Source: Haemonchus contortus
Taxonomy: Eukaryota; Nematoda; Chromadorea; Rhabditida; Trichostrongylidae
DNA length: 64,000 nt
Reading direction: 5' to 3'
NCBI GenBank assembly: GCA_000469685.2
Contig: LS997566.1
Location: 11,664,992 to 11,728,991 of the forward strand
Shown here one piece after another: positions 1 to 12,051 of this stretch. The notes below the pieces were generated by a model. That model saw only the letters and a list, made by a program, of their open reading frames with translations, did no database searches and had not been told where the DNA came from. The translations under genes were made by a program, and so were the position numbers. The first letter of the stretch is position 1; each line of letters opens with the position of its first letter.

Positions 1-1331
1 GAAGGAGAAAGAAGGAAGGAGTTTGTAGAATCTCAACAAACTATTCACAATCTACATGCAACACACAAAGAAAATAAACGAAGAATCGAATGCATTATTG
101 TGTTGTGAGACACCTGCTCCTAATGTCCTAGCGCTCATTGTGAAGTTTCTTCATGGAATTGCCCACTAAAGCATTACTAGTTCGAACAGCGTCTGTGATA
201 GTAGACGAAACTGTAACCGATGAGAAACAGGCTCGACGAGTACGACCTATAAAGTAGCGGTTGTTCCCGAAGTCTTCTAAATTTTACAGCTCGAGTTGTG
301 CTGTATAAAACACCTTGTTGTAAAGAAGGATGAGTCCTCTTTCGCCGTTTGCAAAGACATAGTGGCCAAATCTTGTGATGCATCCGGCTTATTGCAAAAT
401 GTTCTCGTTTTTGGTGAATGTTCTATTGGATTTTGGGGAGCTACGATGCATCAAACTTGAGGCAAATCACAACTTTGTCTAGTGAATTCCGAGCAAGGTA
501 GTGAGTAGATTCCTTGCGGCTCAACTAGTGTGCCCATTTTTTCCAGCTGTCATAAATTAGCCAATTTTTTGCAAGATGCCGGACGATCAAAAAAAGTCTC
601 TCCTGTTACGAAATTTGTTAGGCTTGGAAGCTCATACCGACAATTCCGTCGATGACTGATTAATGCATAAGAATCGATTTGTCTAGCTCTTTGGCTCTCA
701 ATTTCTTTCCGGATGTCTCAATGCAGTCGAAATACCCACACCTCTTTCTCCTGCTAGTTTTCGCGCAGTGATACTTGCAATTTCCTCCGTCAAAGACTTA
801 AACTTAGGGTCATTAACGGCAAAAGGACTTTCGCGGCTATTCATATTTTAAGTCGAAGTCACGGAGTAACAACATAGTTCTCAGATCTCTGGTTCGAAAG
901 TCAAACAAGAAACAGTATAATAATTACTTGGTCCAATATCTCGGTCTTCTTTCAAGCCATGTTTCCCGTTCAAAATCGTAGGCTGAGTAGATAGCTTGAG
1001 ACTGCAATTACGCTGCCTCCCTGTCTAACCTCAGGATTATCCTGGCAATTCGAATAGTGATGCAGCAACACTATTATGCTTGCAAAAAGCGTTGTCACTC
1101 AAAGAGAAGAGGAAACCTAGAGCATCATGATGCGCACCAATTTCCAGACAGCGTAAAAACAGCATTTCAAATTTTTTCCTATTCCAGTCATTGAAAGATC
1201 TTTGGTACGTGTCTTTTATAAGTGCTCAAGTATTCAGGTAATCGCCATCAGATATATATAGTTTGGATTTTACCTCACCAGAAAGAAGTATTAGTGGTGG
1301 CTTCCGTAATTCGCTGAATATCACTATTTAG
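1..1331. other. No gene recognised; expected site of the missing sulfatase 5' exon(s)
   Basis: I see no coding exon here. The first visible sulfatase exon begins at 1332 in phase 1, so at least one upstream exon should encode the signal peptide and the N-terminal Asp-Asp metal-binding motif. I looked for an Asp-Asp-Leu/Met-Gly type stretch followed by a splice donor and found none, so that exon is either upstream of the window or lost. Confidence 0.4.
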
Positions 1332-4300
1332 GTTGGGGCGACATTGCCTCGTACGGCCATCCAACTCAGGAACATACTGAAATAGATCGAATGGCTGATG
1401 AAGGAACGAGGTTCACACAGGCTTACTCGGCTGACAGCATGTGTAGCCCAAGTCGAGCTGGTTTCATGACAGGTTAGTAGCGGTTAGAGATTGTCCTGCG
1501 GAGGGAAAGACTGCATTTCTAGCCAGACTAGGTTTTCCCTTCGTTTCGTATCATATTCGAAACCGCAGAACCATCGATGTACGCGTTCATGTGACTCGAT
1601 CGATGTGACTTCGCCCACATTTAAAAATACCACTGTTCGATATGAGGATGTAATCAATTCACGTACATTACTGTGTAGATTGTCCTTTGCAGAAACCCGT
1701 ATTGAGAACCTCATTCCTCAAATCCTTAAAATTTCATGTCGAATCATTGTTAGGCCGATTACCGATTCGTCTTGGAGTCGTGGGTGGAAGACGAGTGTTC
1801 ATGCCATTCGATATTGGAGGCCTGCCAAAACAAGAAACGACGATGGCCGAGATGCTTAAGGAAGCAGGTAAGTATCAGTATGAGTGGTCATAAAGTTAGC
1901 TAAATTAACTGTGCATTCTATTTTCACACCGTTTACATGTGGTTTGGCATGACGCTGAGATATTCAGTTGACGATGAATCTTTCTTTCTCTAGATCTACT
2001 AGCGCATTTTGCCTTCGGAAGATCCCTGATCCCATGCAAAGCTCACTGCTCCTGTCAGGAATTTGCAGAAATTCACATATTGCAAGTTTTTCCTGCGTTT
2101 GCTGTCCTCAGGGAATCGCAGGCTAGCTACCCATGCCAGGAGATCACAAATTCTGAACGCTCCAAGCTTCTCATACACCATATACCGCATATACTCTATC
2201 AATTCGAAACGTTTTGAAAGGGTTGAAGCTCAGAATTCCCATGTGTTCAACGACGGATGTGGGACGTCAAAGTCCACCTAATCCCGAACTTCGAGTTGAA
2301 CGTCATTTGAGTAAAGTGATGGAAGAACGAATTGATTCAAACCCCACCAGCCTTCCAGAGGTGATGATATAATAAACGAGTTTCTTGTAGCCTTAAAATT
2401 TTTCCCGAACCTCTCACTGTTCTAATCCCCAAACATTCATAGAAATGTACTACCCTAATGATTATTTTAAAGATTAGGAGATAGGATAGTGACGTTGATC
2501 AATTCTGTCCAGAGATTCCTTAGGTATTTGATTTTTACTTGAAATCTTAGTGACCATTCAAAGTGTGTTCCGCCTACAATGACTTTTGGGTGCCAGCCCA
2601 CAAGCACCGAACATCGCCGAACATCTCGAGGTTTTCAACTTCTCAGCTCCACCGCTCAAGCTACATATTGAAATTTTCTGAAAAAAAAGCATGAGTTCCA
2701 TATCATTGACTTCCATCACCGTTTATTCTCAGGTTATACAACTGGAATGATCGGTAAATGGCACCTGGGTATCAACGAAGTGAACAGCACCGACTGAGCT
2801 CATTTACCGTCTCGAAGGGGTTTCGATTTTGTTGGTCTTAATCTACCGTTCACAAATACATGGGCATGCGACACTACGCAGGTAAGGATTTTTGACTTCT
2901 TATTGTTTGTTTGCCTGAACGAATTACAAAGAAAACATTTACGTAGTTTGACTCATAACAAAAGATATATTTGGATAACAAATCATTCCCGATTGGACGC
3001 CCAATAACTTCCGCTTGCAGTGATCATCGCGATGCTCACCATCCACGTGTGCTGGTGATGATGTCGAGTGAAACACGGCTCTTGACATCATCTCCCGCAT
3101 ACATTGACGGGCATCGCGTGAACGACAGGTAGCTATCATTCCGACTGAAAATTTATGAAAGACCCAAGGCGTCAAAGCTCACCCCAACGTGCAAAACCTC
3201 AATGGAGAAAATAGCGGTGTTTATCCTTTTATGGAGTTGTACACGCAATGTGTTATTCATATGAATCCATTTAATAATACGTACAATCATCTTTTGTCTG
3301 GTCTCTAAACAGCTATCTGTGATAATCAACAACCGATTAGAGGCCGGTCAAGTAGTCAGTAGTATGTATTGCAAAGCAGGGAAGGGTCCCTTATCTGGTT
3401 GTGGATTGAATTGCCAGGATAGAACGTCTCTGGCCTTCTTAAACCCTCCCCCCCCCCCCCCCTTATAGCTTTTCTGACATACTGCGTTGTACGACAGCGC
3501 CAATGGGTACTTTGCGCTGCTTTGCGCTACCGTTTTATGGTCCCTTTCTGTTTGTTATGAGGAAAGGTTGGAGACCACCGGAGACCATTGCCCAAGGAGC
3601 CCCTTACCATAAGCCGTTTAAAAATTTGGCCGCCCATGCAGTCACCATGTCAGCTCCATAGATAAAGAAAACTGCAATCACATAGAACAGACTGAGTAGT
3701 CAGAGCCTTCATTTGTAGCTCCTGACTACCTACTTGTTATTTAGTCCCCATTGCATTTGTAGTTTGTAACTACCTACTTATTATTAGTTTTACGGGGGTT
3801 GACAACTGCTGACGTCATTTGGACCCTATTACGCTGCTTGCAAAATGATTACATGAAAATTACTTGCCTGTTCAACTCCACCCTTTCTCTTTTCCCCATT
3901 CCATGATTCGGCTGATCCGTTAGATGTGAAAAAGAGAATTCAGCTGAGCTATACGTTCATTGGATTTCCTTAAATTGAATACTGCTGATGGGTTCATGGA
4001 AACAATTAATGAATTTTTGCAATGAGAAGTCATGCACACATGTGTAAGATTAAACCTAGGTCAGGACATGATTAAATCCTTCAATTATCCTCTTGAAGGT
4101 ACGACATTCCCAAAAATCCTCCTCCAAGCTACGAATAAAATTCAAAGAAGAAATCACCAGCCAAAATTTCTTTAGTCTTGAAAGATTCAGAATGGAGACA
4201 CCTCTGGCGAAAATCGGGCCGTCTCAGTGAAATATGCGTCTTCTCGTCATCGAAGGCATTTGTTCCATTTTGTAGGTTTAAATGCTGCATAAATGGACTG

Positions 4301-7300
4301 TTCAGGAATTCTACCCACAAGGGCCAGATGCTGCGATGTGTTTTCTCTATGATGGCGACGATATTGTTCAACAACCCTTGAGATTTGAGTGGATGACCGA
4401 AAACCTTGTCCATGATTGGAGGCGATTTCTGCACATGAGAATGACTACGGTGCGGCCTCGCCTACTTTTTATTTCCCTATAAGGCTGTAGTGAAAAGAAA
4501 GAAAGACATCGATCATCAAAAAACCAAGGCTTCAAAAAGGAAAGGGGTTTCCGTCGAGATTTATTATTATTCTTATAGAGGTTTTTCTATCCATCCCTTC
4601 CAGTTAAGAATTTGAAAATCAGCAGACACGATGAGCTCATCTCCCTTCATCGCTCTTTTCAGGATCAGAAGGAGCGTCCGTTCTTTTTTTATTTCGCCTT
4701 CCCACAAGTGCATAGCGCCCAATTCGCTAATGCAGACTTTCGAGGTTCTTCTGTTCGCGGTAAGTTACGACAAGAAGCACTCTCTACAACACTGTTTTTA
4801 TCACGTCAAGTATTATTACCTAGAAGCAGGAAAGGAACCCGATGGGGTTACAGTTCATACGGTGAAAAGTGGCCAATTCGCTCTGGTATATTCCTTCCAC
4901 TTCCTTCACCCATCTGCTTCCTCATCAAGAATTCGCTTTTTGCTTTGCCAATCACATTATGGAATGAACTCGGAAATGCTGCTCCCGCAGTGGCAGTTTG
5001 GGCCTTGTGTGGGACCGACAAATACACAGATCGTTGTTTTTATATTATCTTCCCACTTGAGTTTGTTATCAATTGACCAACCCTGTCCGGATGAATATAG
5101 GTTAGGTTGACCTAGGCGGTGTTGCTCTTGTGCCCCTTCCGTGTGACACGCATGCAGTAGGTGCACCACTCAGAACCAACTCATATGCGTTTCACACTTC
5201 ATAGTTGCTCTACTTTATGATAAATTATAATAGAAGGCTTCAACCCTGTTCTCGCGCCTGTAACCAATCCATAGGGGAGGGGGGTGAGCTTTTGTATTAA
5301 CACCACATAAGTACTTCTTTTTTTCCCTCCCTTACTCTTGCCACGGTCACGGTGTAGAACAGAGTGATGTTATCAGTGAATCTTGGCCCTTTTCCGTACT
5401 ACGACAGAAGGGTCAGTTCCACGTACGGCTTTCTATGAACCTCGGCATGATTATATTACTGAGTTTGTTGTTGTCTTGAACTCTTCACGAGGTTTTTAAA
5501 ATAACCTTTATTAGGCTGACGTTTCGGCGGAATCGCCTTCTTCAGAGCCTGAAAGGATCATAACAATCTGTGATTATCCGACCAAACGTCTCCACCAACC
5601 CACGGAGTTCGAGACCCCCAGGGCACGCAGGTGGTCGAAAGGAGAACCACTCACCGTAACTTTGGGGATTCTTCGAAACCACCCAACTAGTGGTGCTACC
5701 AACCGACCAGTGTCAGCGGGGGTACGTCTTCATTAAAGTCTGTGAGGGAAGGCCAATCTTATATAAGGCCGTAGCTCCCGCGTGATTGCGAGGCATTCTT
5801 CCCTACGATTCATTTTGGGATCGGTGACCTGTATCCAAAATGGATCGAGGGTTTTACGCGCGCACACTTGCGACTCCTGTGCTACGACCTCCACGGTGAC
5901 CTCAAAATCGTCTCCGTTATGCTTCTGAATTTGATGGATCTCTAAGGCAGTAGACTTTTTCAATCGTCTCATTTTATCTATGTGCTCCTTGACCCTCACG
6001 TGAAGTGGTCTTGCCGTTTCTCCAATATACTCATCACCACAAACCCGGCAAGTAATTCTGTAGACCACTCCAGACATGTTACAATCACCTTCCCTTCCAG
6101 CTGGACAAACCACACAGTTTGAGGTCGTACATAGGCGATCGTATATCCTGTTACGAATCAAGCGCTTCTTTAGATTGAAGGGTGGTACATTTACAATAGC
6201 TACTAAATTTTCCAAACCCGATCTCTTCAAGCACTTTCTAATGGAGGCGCTGACCTCATCAGAAATAAATGGTAGTACAAAAGGAGTCTTGCCTTCAGTT
6301 GAGATACTACCATGTCTGAGGATAACACCACTAGAAGAAGCTCTACGTGAAGCTGAAAAGTTGTAGTAGCCATTGGACCAAGCTACATCGCGTGCCATTT
6401 CAAGCGACTCTTTTCGCTCTTCCTCCCCAGTGCAGACCTTCCTAGCGGTGCGAAACATATTCTAACGACCGCTCGTTTTACGTAGAAAGGATGAGCTGAG
6501 TGATAATGGACAATGATGTTCTTATTGCTAGGCTTTCTGTACCACTTCGTAACAATCATATCACCCTGTAGCCTCACTTGAACGTTTAGGAAAGGAAGCC
6601 AATTTCCGGTCGGTTTCTCCCGTGTTAACTTAATGTGCTCTGATTGTGAATTGAGTATTCCGAAACACACATCTACTTCTTCCTGTGTCGCACAGACTAT
6701 GAAGCAATCATCGATATATCTGCAGTAAAGCAAGGGCAGATATTCCAGTACAGGCGCTTCAATCTTGGCCATAAATGATATGGCCAACACAGGCGCCAAT
6801 CGCTGCCCCATAGCCAAGCCTCTAGTCTGTGCGAAATACCTTCCCGACCACTTGAAAATGTTACAACTGAGGCACTCCTTCACAAGTGTCATCAGTTGGG
6901 ATATAGACAGCCCTCGCAAACCAATTTCGTTCTGGTGCTGACTAAGAAGCTCGAATACGGCTTCCATAGCAGACCCATTGCTGACATTTGTATAGAGAGC
7001 TTCTACGTCGAAGGATTCCATAACGCACGAACCACTGGGGTGCAGTGCGAGAAGGCGATCCAAAAACATTTGGGTGTTAGTGAGATGGGAAGGAATGAAG
7101 TTAAGGAGCTGCACTATATTTTGGATACAGGTCACCGATCCCAAAATGAATCGTAGGGAAGAATCACAATCACGCGGGAGCTACGGCCTTATATAAGATT
7201 GGCCTTCCCTCACAGACTTTAATGAAGACGTACCCCCGCTGACACTGGTCGGTTGGTACCACTACTAGTTGGGTGGTTTCGAAGAATCCCCAAAGTTACG

Positions 7301-10300
7301 GTGAGTGGTTCTCCTTTCGACCACCTGAGTGCCCTGGGGGTCTCGAACTCCGTGGGTTGGTGGAGACATTTGGTCGGATAATCACAGATTGTTATGATCC
7401 TTTCAGGCTCTGAAGAAGGCGATTCCGCCGAAACGTCAGCCTAATAAAGGTTATTTTAAAAACCTCGTGAAGAGTTCAAGACAACAACAAATACAGAAGG
7501 GTCAATTCTCTGGCATGAACAATCTCGTTCTGGGCTGTGCTCCGCCTTTCACTTTCACTATCAATCGTAGTGGCGTTTTGAATGCGTAGATGGCCTAGAT
7601 GACCTATACAGTAGCTCAAGATGGCCAGCCGGTGTACAATTCAGTGCCTTTATTCTCCCTTCACAGCCTGGTACGAAGTAATAGACTCCGGAAAGATCGA
7701 AGGCCTGGTTGTTCTGTGCGGATATCTATCTAAAATCGATTCTCTGACCATGCGTTATGGCGCTTCTTGCCACTAAAACATCTCTTTCCTGTATTAGTTG
7801 ACACTAATTATGATTATGGTGGTCCCAAAGGTGCCATTACGATATTAAGTTACAGGCATTTACGGCGACTCTATCAACGAAATGTCATGGGCCGTTGGCG
7901 AAGTGCTGAATAGCATTGTCAAAGCTGGGATAGCTGAAAATACGCTTGTCATCTTAATGTCCGACCATGGACCACACATTGAGCTATGCCTGAACGGTGG
8001 CTCTACAGCTGGTCTCAAAGGTACTGGTCATTCCAATTAGAGCTTAGCTCTCCTTATAAAGTCACCTCAATTCAGGAGGAAAATCTAATTCGTATGAAGG
8101 AGGTTTTCGAATCCCACTCATCGCTTGGCAGCCCGGTACGGTAAAATCAGGACGAGTGTCAAATGAAGTTATATCCAGCATGGATCTGTACGCAACATTT
8201 AGAGAAATGCAGACATGCCCTTTCAAGGTGAGCTCATTAGGCACTTCCTTTACCTCAACAATAGCTTATCTTCATTATAACGAGACTGACAATAACGACA
8301 AAAACGCACCACGACTTTTTAGCGAGACTTTTTTTAGACGATGCAAATGCCGCTAGACGGAACGAACATATTGGACGAGTTGATGGGAATAAGCGACGAG
8401 CCATCAGGCTACCTAGGGCGAAGGAGACCGATCATCTTTTATTGCAATACAAAGCTGATGGCTATTCGGATCGGCAACATTAAGGTGTGCAAAAGGCTTT
8501 TTCTGGTAGTAGGTCTGCCTTACTGGAGGGTATGATTCCATTGTTCAACTTCGTTCTGTAACCGCTTGAGGATCGCTTGAGACACGAAGAAGAGAAACAA
8601 AGTGCTGCTTCGAGTCTGTCCATTGTTAGAGTCTCTCTGTCTTTCTGTCGACTATGTGCGGAGGGCGCAGAGGGAGCGGACTCACCATGATATCAGGCCT
8701 GCTCACATGGGCCAACTATGTCTTCTGCTCTAACGGGGTCGGTTAATCGATACCAGAGTAAGAATAAATGCACTGATCGACTCGGCCGGTCACGTCATTG
8801 CCTAAGCCATCACAACGCCGTTACGATTATGATTATTAATCGCATCCCGAAATTGATTGTTGGGACTAATTAGAGCCAAACGACTTTGTCCTTTTGAATT
8901 CAGTGTTTTATACAGACGCTTTTGATTAGCTGCCGTAATAAGGAGTTTAGAATGAGGTCCCGATCTCGTCCAATTTCACCTCATGTTGGAATAGGGTTCA
9001 GTCTCGAACTATACCGTCTGATGACTAGACTTATAGGCCCTGAAGGATGAGCAGCCATGACAAACGGCATGAATTGCTACATGCCTTCCATGTGAGCAGG
9101 ACTAATTAGGCATGGTTGGATAGGTTACTGGTTCGGCGGTCGTAGTGGTGTTCATTTGACATCCTAAGGGTTCCGGTCAGTAGCTAGCTATCTTGGTCCA
9201 AAACTCCCTGTTCCATAACAAATAAGGTAGCGTTTACAGTTCTCGTCTTTGACGGTGATGTGATTTCCGGATTCTCCTTCCTCTATATACCTGAAAAAGG
9301 GTCCTACATACCTGAGGAAAGTACGGCATGTATCTATTTATATATAGGAGAAACCTCCAGGAGATCACCTTCCGACCTCTCCACTCATTTTGTGTAAGGA
9401 TCACGTAGTGTCATTTTAAACGCTAAAAATATCTGTACTATCCCACAACTACCCTTGCCTTTTACTTCTTATACGCATTTGTACCGAGTAAGTCTCGCTA
9501 CCAAATATCGCTTGTTTCTTCCACAAGAGAATGAGCTCATACAATTACCGCATGTACTCGAACGTGTTGTCCATATTAACTATTTAAGAGGAATGAGGGT
9601 TATTATGGGAGTGACCGCTGTCATTCACTTGGACTTCAGTTTCCCTGGTGGATCATTTTCTAGAAGAGTTCTGCGAAGAATTTATATGATGGTAAATGTT
9701 CGACAAAAGAAGAATGTCACTTGAAATCAAAAATAATTGCAGTCATTAGAGATGGATTCATCAGAGGGAGCCTGGAAATTTCCGGGTATTTTTTAAAAAA
9801 GGTTATTTCCAAACGGAAAGCATTTGTGATGGAGAATTCACTGAGCAAAGATCGCTTAATATTTTAGATTCACTATCGAACATCTCCAATATTCTTCAAC
9901 GATACCGTCGATCCAAACCTTCCCTACTTTTGCCCGAACGGAAAGCCTCGTGCGGACTGGTTGGTACATTTGATATCCCTTTTTTGATTTTGCCTCACAT
10001 TTCTGGGAGGCATGTATTGTGTCGAGGTCTAGAAAAGCGACTTTGCCAAGGAGGCTCATTTGGAATTGCATTTTTTAAACCTTATAAGGAAGGGCATCAA
10101 GATTGCTGTGAAAATAAAGGCGAAGGCACCAATGTCTACCAGGCTTCCTTCGTGATTTCAACTTTTCGCGAATACCTTTCAGGATAGTGCTATAGGCCGG
10201 ATTCTATTCTTCCCCTACTTCCCGCAATCTATCTTACAGTTAAAACCATTCTCCAGACATCAATTGAAACCATGCACTCACTAACTTTTGTATCAGGTTC

Positions 10301-11095
10301 ATACTTACCCGGTGTTATGAATGAAAAGGGAAATCGGAGGGGAGTGGAGTGGTGGGATGGAGAGAAGGAATTGGCACTATTCCACATTTCCCTATAAGGA
10401 TCGAAGACTTTGTAAATTTTTGTTCCATGTTACAGGTGAAGGCCAGAAGTTGAAGAAAAAGGCAGGAAATGTGTGTAAAGCTAGTATTTTGCGTTCACGC
10501 CATGTAAAACGGGGATGCACTTACCGCGTTTATGAAATATGCATATCTATACATGTAACGTAGAGAATGTATGTAGGGTAGTTTTGAGATGTCAAAACTC
10601 TTCTGATGAGTTGAAGATTTGTAGGTGGCAAGCTCTTCGTAACATCATAGAACTCTGCATTTCAAGGTACGTCTCACAAACATGCCCTGATGAACAGCTC
10701 ATCATGCACAACCCACCGCTGCTATTCGATCTGGTTAAGGATCCCTATGAACGATTCGCCCTCGAGGAAAGCGAATATGTTCTTGAAGTAGGTGGCATCT
10801 ACTAACCAATAAGTGTACGTGATGAATATTCCACTTAGCTTCCAGAATTACGCAAATTTTCAGATGAGAGCGTTGGGTGCTCAGGTTCTAAGAGAACATC
10901 GCGAGTCTTTAATACCAGTACCTAATCGACTTGGTCACTTCAACAAGCAAGTAAGTAACTCATCCGCTGACCTTTTTGAAAAGGGTCTTCCTCGGAAGCG
11001 AAAATGGTTGATTTCAGCTGACGCCATGCTGCAACCCACCGTCCTGTCAATGTGACAGGATTTCGCATCGACGGAGTGAAGTAAGAGATTTGTAA
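1332..11095 (+). CDS. Arylsulfatase gene (12 exons seen, 5' end missing, one in-frame TGA)
   Basis: Arylsulfatase A-like sulfate-ester hydrolase, by family a secretory-pathway/lysosomal enzyme using formylglycine. Exons: 1332-1472, 1754-1867, 2733-2881, 4306-4449, 4663-4759, 7856-8020, 8076-8227, 8338-8484, 9868-9959, 10667-10787, 10846-10950, 11018-11095; all junction phases agree and sum to about 500 codons, near family size. Seen in order: [10 protein letters not shown], the sulfatase signature [11 protein letters not shown] (Cys codon 1442-1444), [78 protein letters not shown] and a Cys-rich tail [11 protein letters not shown]. The catalytic Lys, His, Asp and second Lys positions are all present. 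NST and NDT are possible N-glycosylation sites. The N-terminal Asp-Asp exon is not found. A TGA at 2795-2797 interrupts the third exon where relatives usually have Gly. Donors at 4450 (GTGCGG) and 8485 (GTGTGC) are non-consensus. Family assignment is firm; whether the gene is functional is open. Confidence 0.9.
2733..2881 (+). other. Sulfatase exon 3 with internal TGA
   Basis: The exon follows an AG at 2731-2732 and ends before GTAAGG. It encodes [21 protein letters not shown], then TGA (2795-2797), then [13 protein letters not shown] in the same frame. The reading frame on both sides matches the sulfatase family, so a single base change (GGA to TGA) explains the stop. No alternative donor or acceptor that would skip the codon and keep the frame is obvious. 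Confidence 0.8.
2882..4305. other. Sulfatase intron, no gene seen
   Basis: Between two in-phase sulfatase exons. It contains a homopolymer C run near 3448-3462 and several short open frames without family resemblance. Nothing here looks like an exon or a recognisable element. Confidence 0.6.
5468..5838. repeat. PLE1 left inverted repeat
   Basis: Reverse complement of 7117-7487 with only scattered differences. It carries the 3' end of the endonuclease frame and, at its outer end, a hammerhead-like motif on the minus strand followed by TAATAAAGG. Confidence 0.85.
5513..5550 (-). ncRNA. Hammerhead ribozyme-like motif in PLE1 repeat
   Basis: On the minus strand: AGGCU, core CUGAAGA, stem II GGCG/CGCC closed by an AUUC loop (one bulged A), core GAAA, then CGUC and AGCCU. 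AGGCU pairs with AGCCU as stem I; the third stem is the minimal ACGU. Cleavage would follow GUC. Penelope-like repeats are known to carry such minimal hammerheads, so the fold is expected; activity is not shown. Confidence 0.75.
5733..6461 (-). pseudogene. GIY-YIG endonuclease domain of PLE1
   Basis: C-terminal part of the Penelope-like polyprotein. [15 protein letters not shown] opens a linker, followed by a cysteine-rich segment ([17 protein letters not shown]) and the nuclease core: [20 protein letters not shown], with the Arg of the R..EH segment and a downstream Glu region. This nuclease is thought to nick the target DNA to prime reverse transcription. The frame is intact from the linker to the stop at 5733 but out of frame with the upstream RT. 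Its last ~100 bases also form part of the left inverted repeat. A homologous domain sits in PLE2 (48618-49295). Confidence 0.85.
6462..7116 (-). pseudogene. Penelope-like reverse transcriptase, N-terminally truncated
   Basis: This is the reverse transcriptase part of PLE1. Visible motifs are [11 protein letters not shown] (motif A aspartate), [13 protein letters not shown] (motif B), [10 protein letters not shown] (catalytic YIDD, motif C) and FLNVQVRL (start of the thumb). The N-terminal fingers motifs are missing. The open frame continues to 7144, but its first residues come from the inverted repeat read backwards, so the Met there is not a native start. At the other end the frame changes around 6460: KRAVVR in this frame continues as [17 protein letters not shown] in the next, so one small indel separates the two domains. 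Not expected to give a full-length protein. Confidence 0.85.
7117..7487. repeat. PLE1 right inverted repeat
   Basis: Inverted copy of 5468-5838, including an antisense remnant of the endonuclease C-terminal codons (around 7117-7190). The hammerhead-like motif appears here on the plus strand. Confidence 0.85.
7405..7442 (+). ncRNA. Hammerhead ribozyme-like motif, second PLE1 copy
   Basis: Same 38-nt motif as at 5513-5550, inverted: stem I AGGCT/AGCCT, core CTGAAGA, stem II GGCG/CGCC, core GAAA and cleavage triplet GTC. This copy is sense to the sulfatase transcript, so the sulfatase pre-mRNA would contain it within an intron. Confidence 0.75.
8485..9867. other. Sulfatase intron, no gene seen
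   Basis: Lies between in-phase sulfatase exons. The 8760-9180 part looks like old repeat sequence (TAATTAG motifs recur) but I could not assign it to a family. The 89-aa open frame at 9455-9724 has no recognisable motif. Confidence 0.5.
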
Positions 11096-12051
11096 TATTT
11101 TCTCTTGCATTTTAGAGTGAATGAGGCCCTCTGAGCATGGATTTTTTGTGTTATAATGTAGCCAGCCAACATTCCAAATGCCTACATTTATGGGAAAAAA
11201 AAATTAAATCTGACTCCCGAATTCTGCAATTCGTGCAGTATGTGAGTTGTCAGCGGCAGGCAAATTCGCTCTTTAGAATTTTTGGATATCGAAGTGGGTG
11301 ACAACTGGCTTGGGTGATTAAAGGGCTGGAACTTCATTATAGGATCATGAATACACAGCAGCTTTGATATCACGCCAAGCAAAAGCTCTGTTGAAGTTTT
11401 ATAAAGTATTTGATGTTTATAGAACATGTTCAGAGCGCACGAAAACCAATCTTCGATCGAGAACAGATTCCATCTGAGTACTTGGAGGTGTCGTTATAAG
11501 AGTATCATGTAACGTGCTCTGTAGGTTAGCAAAACGTGGTGATCACATATCAACTCAAAGCTCTTAGATAAGGTTATCGCGTTCTTAGGATCCGTCATCT
11601 GACGTCTAGTCTGTTTCACTAATGATCTCGAATGTTTTACTGTGTGGTTCTGATGTTCTCAATGTTGTGCTATGTTGTTGTCTCTCATCCCTAATTCCAT
11701 GTGTTGTCAATCAGAACATTTTCTGGAATGACTTTTCGTTCCTGTTGTTCTTCGGAACCGTATCTTCTTGATGAATTATTGTACATTTACGATTGCGGAT
11801 TGTTTTACAATATAAATGCCAAACGTGGCCGTCAATGAGATTTCAGCAATGTGAATCTTTTTTTATACCCATATTTCTGATGAACAACTACTACAAACCT
11901 GTGAATTTTGGCTTTGGTACCGGTATGTTTCTAGGGGAATAGGTCTAGTAAGCGATAAAGCTCACCAGGAAGGGGATAGTGTACTTACCATGGAACTTTG
12001 AATATCGACCCATGGGTATCGACAGAGCTTTCAATGCTGTTCACATACATA
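11096..12051. other. Downstream of the sulfatase stop; nothing recognised
   Basis: Presumed 3' UTR and intergenic sequence. No clear AATAAA lies directly after the sulfatase stop; A-rich sequence occurs at about 11190-11205. No further gene seen. Confidence 0.5.

Larger units (their letters stand above)
5419..7492 (-). mobile_element. Penelope-like element PLE1 (5'-truncated, inside a sulfatase intron)
   Basis: The minus strand encodes a Penelope-type reverse transcriptase followed by a GIY-YIG endonuclease, the order typical of these elements. Inverted repeats of about 370 bp flank it (about 5468-5838 and 7117-7487), like the inverted pseudo-LTRs described for the family. A 12-nt direct match, ACAGAAGGGTCA (near 5406 and 7494), may be the target-site duplication, leaving about 48 bp of extra left end. 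The element lies wholly inside the 4760-7855 sulfatase intron, antisense to the gene, and does not disturb the flanking splice sites. Confidence 0.85.

Noticed and set aside
1491..1859. A 122-codon plus frame over the second sulfatase exon
   Set aside because: It is out of frame with the sulfatase exon, which is supported by splice sites and family residues.
2795..2797. The TGA as a selenocysteine codon
   Set aside because: The family has Gly at this position and not Cys or Sec, the site is not catalytic, and no selenocysteine-insertion hairpin was recognised after the stop.
3447..3463. Homopolymer C/G runs (also near 31893, 37192, 42541) as regulatory sites
   Set aside because: Simple low-complexity tracts, also prone to sequence error; no associated gene structure.
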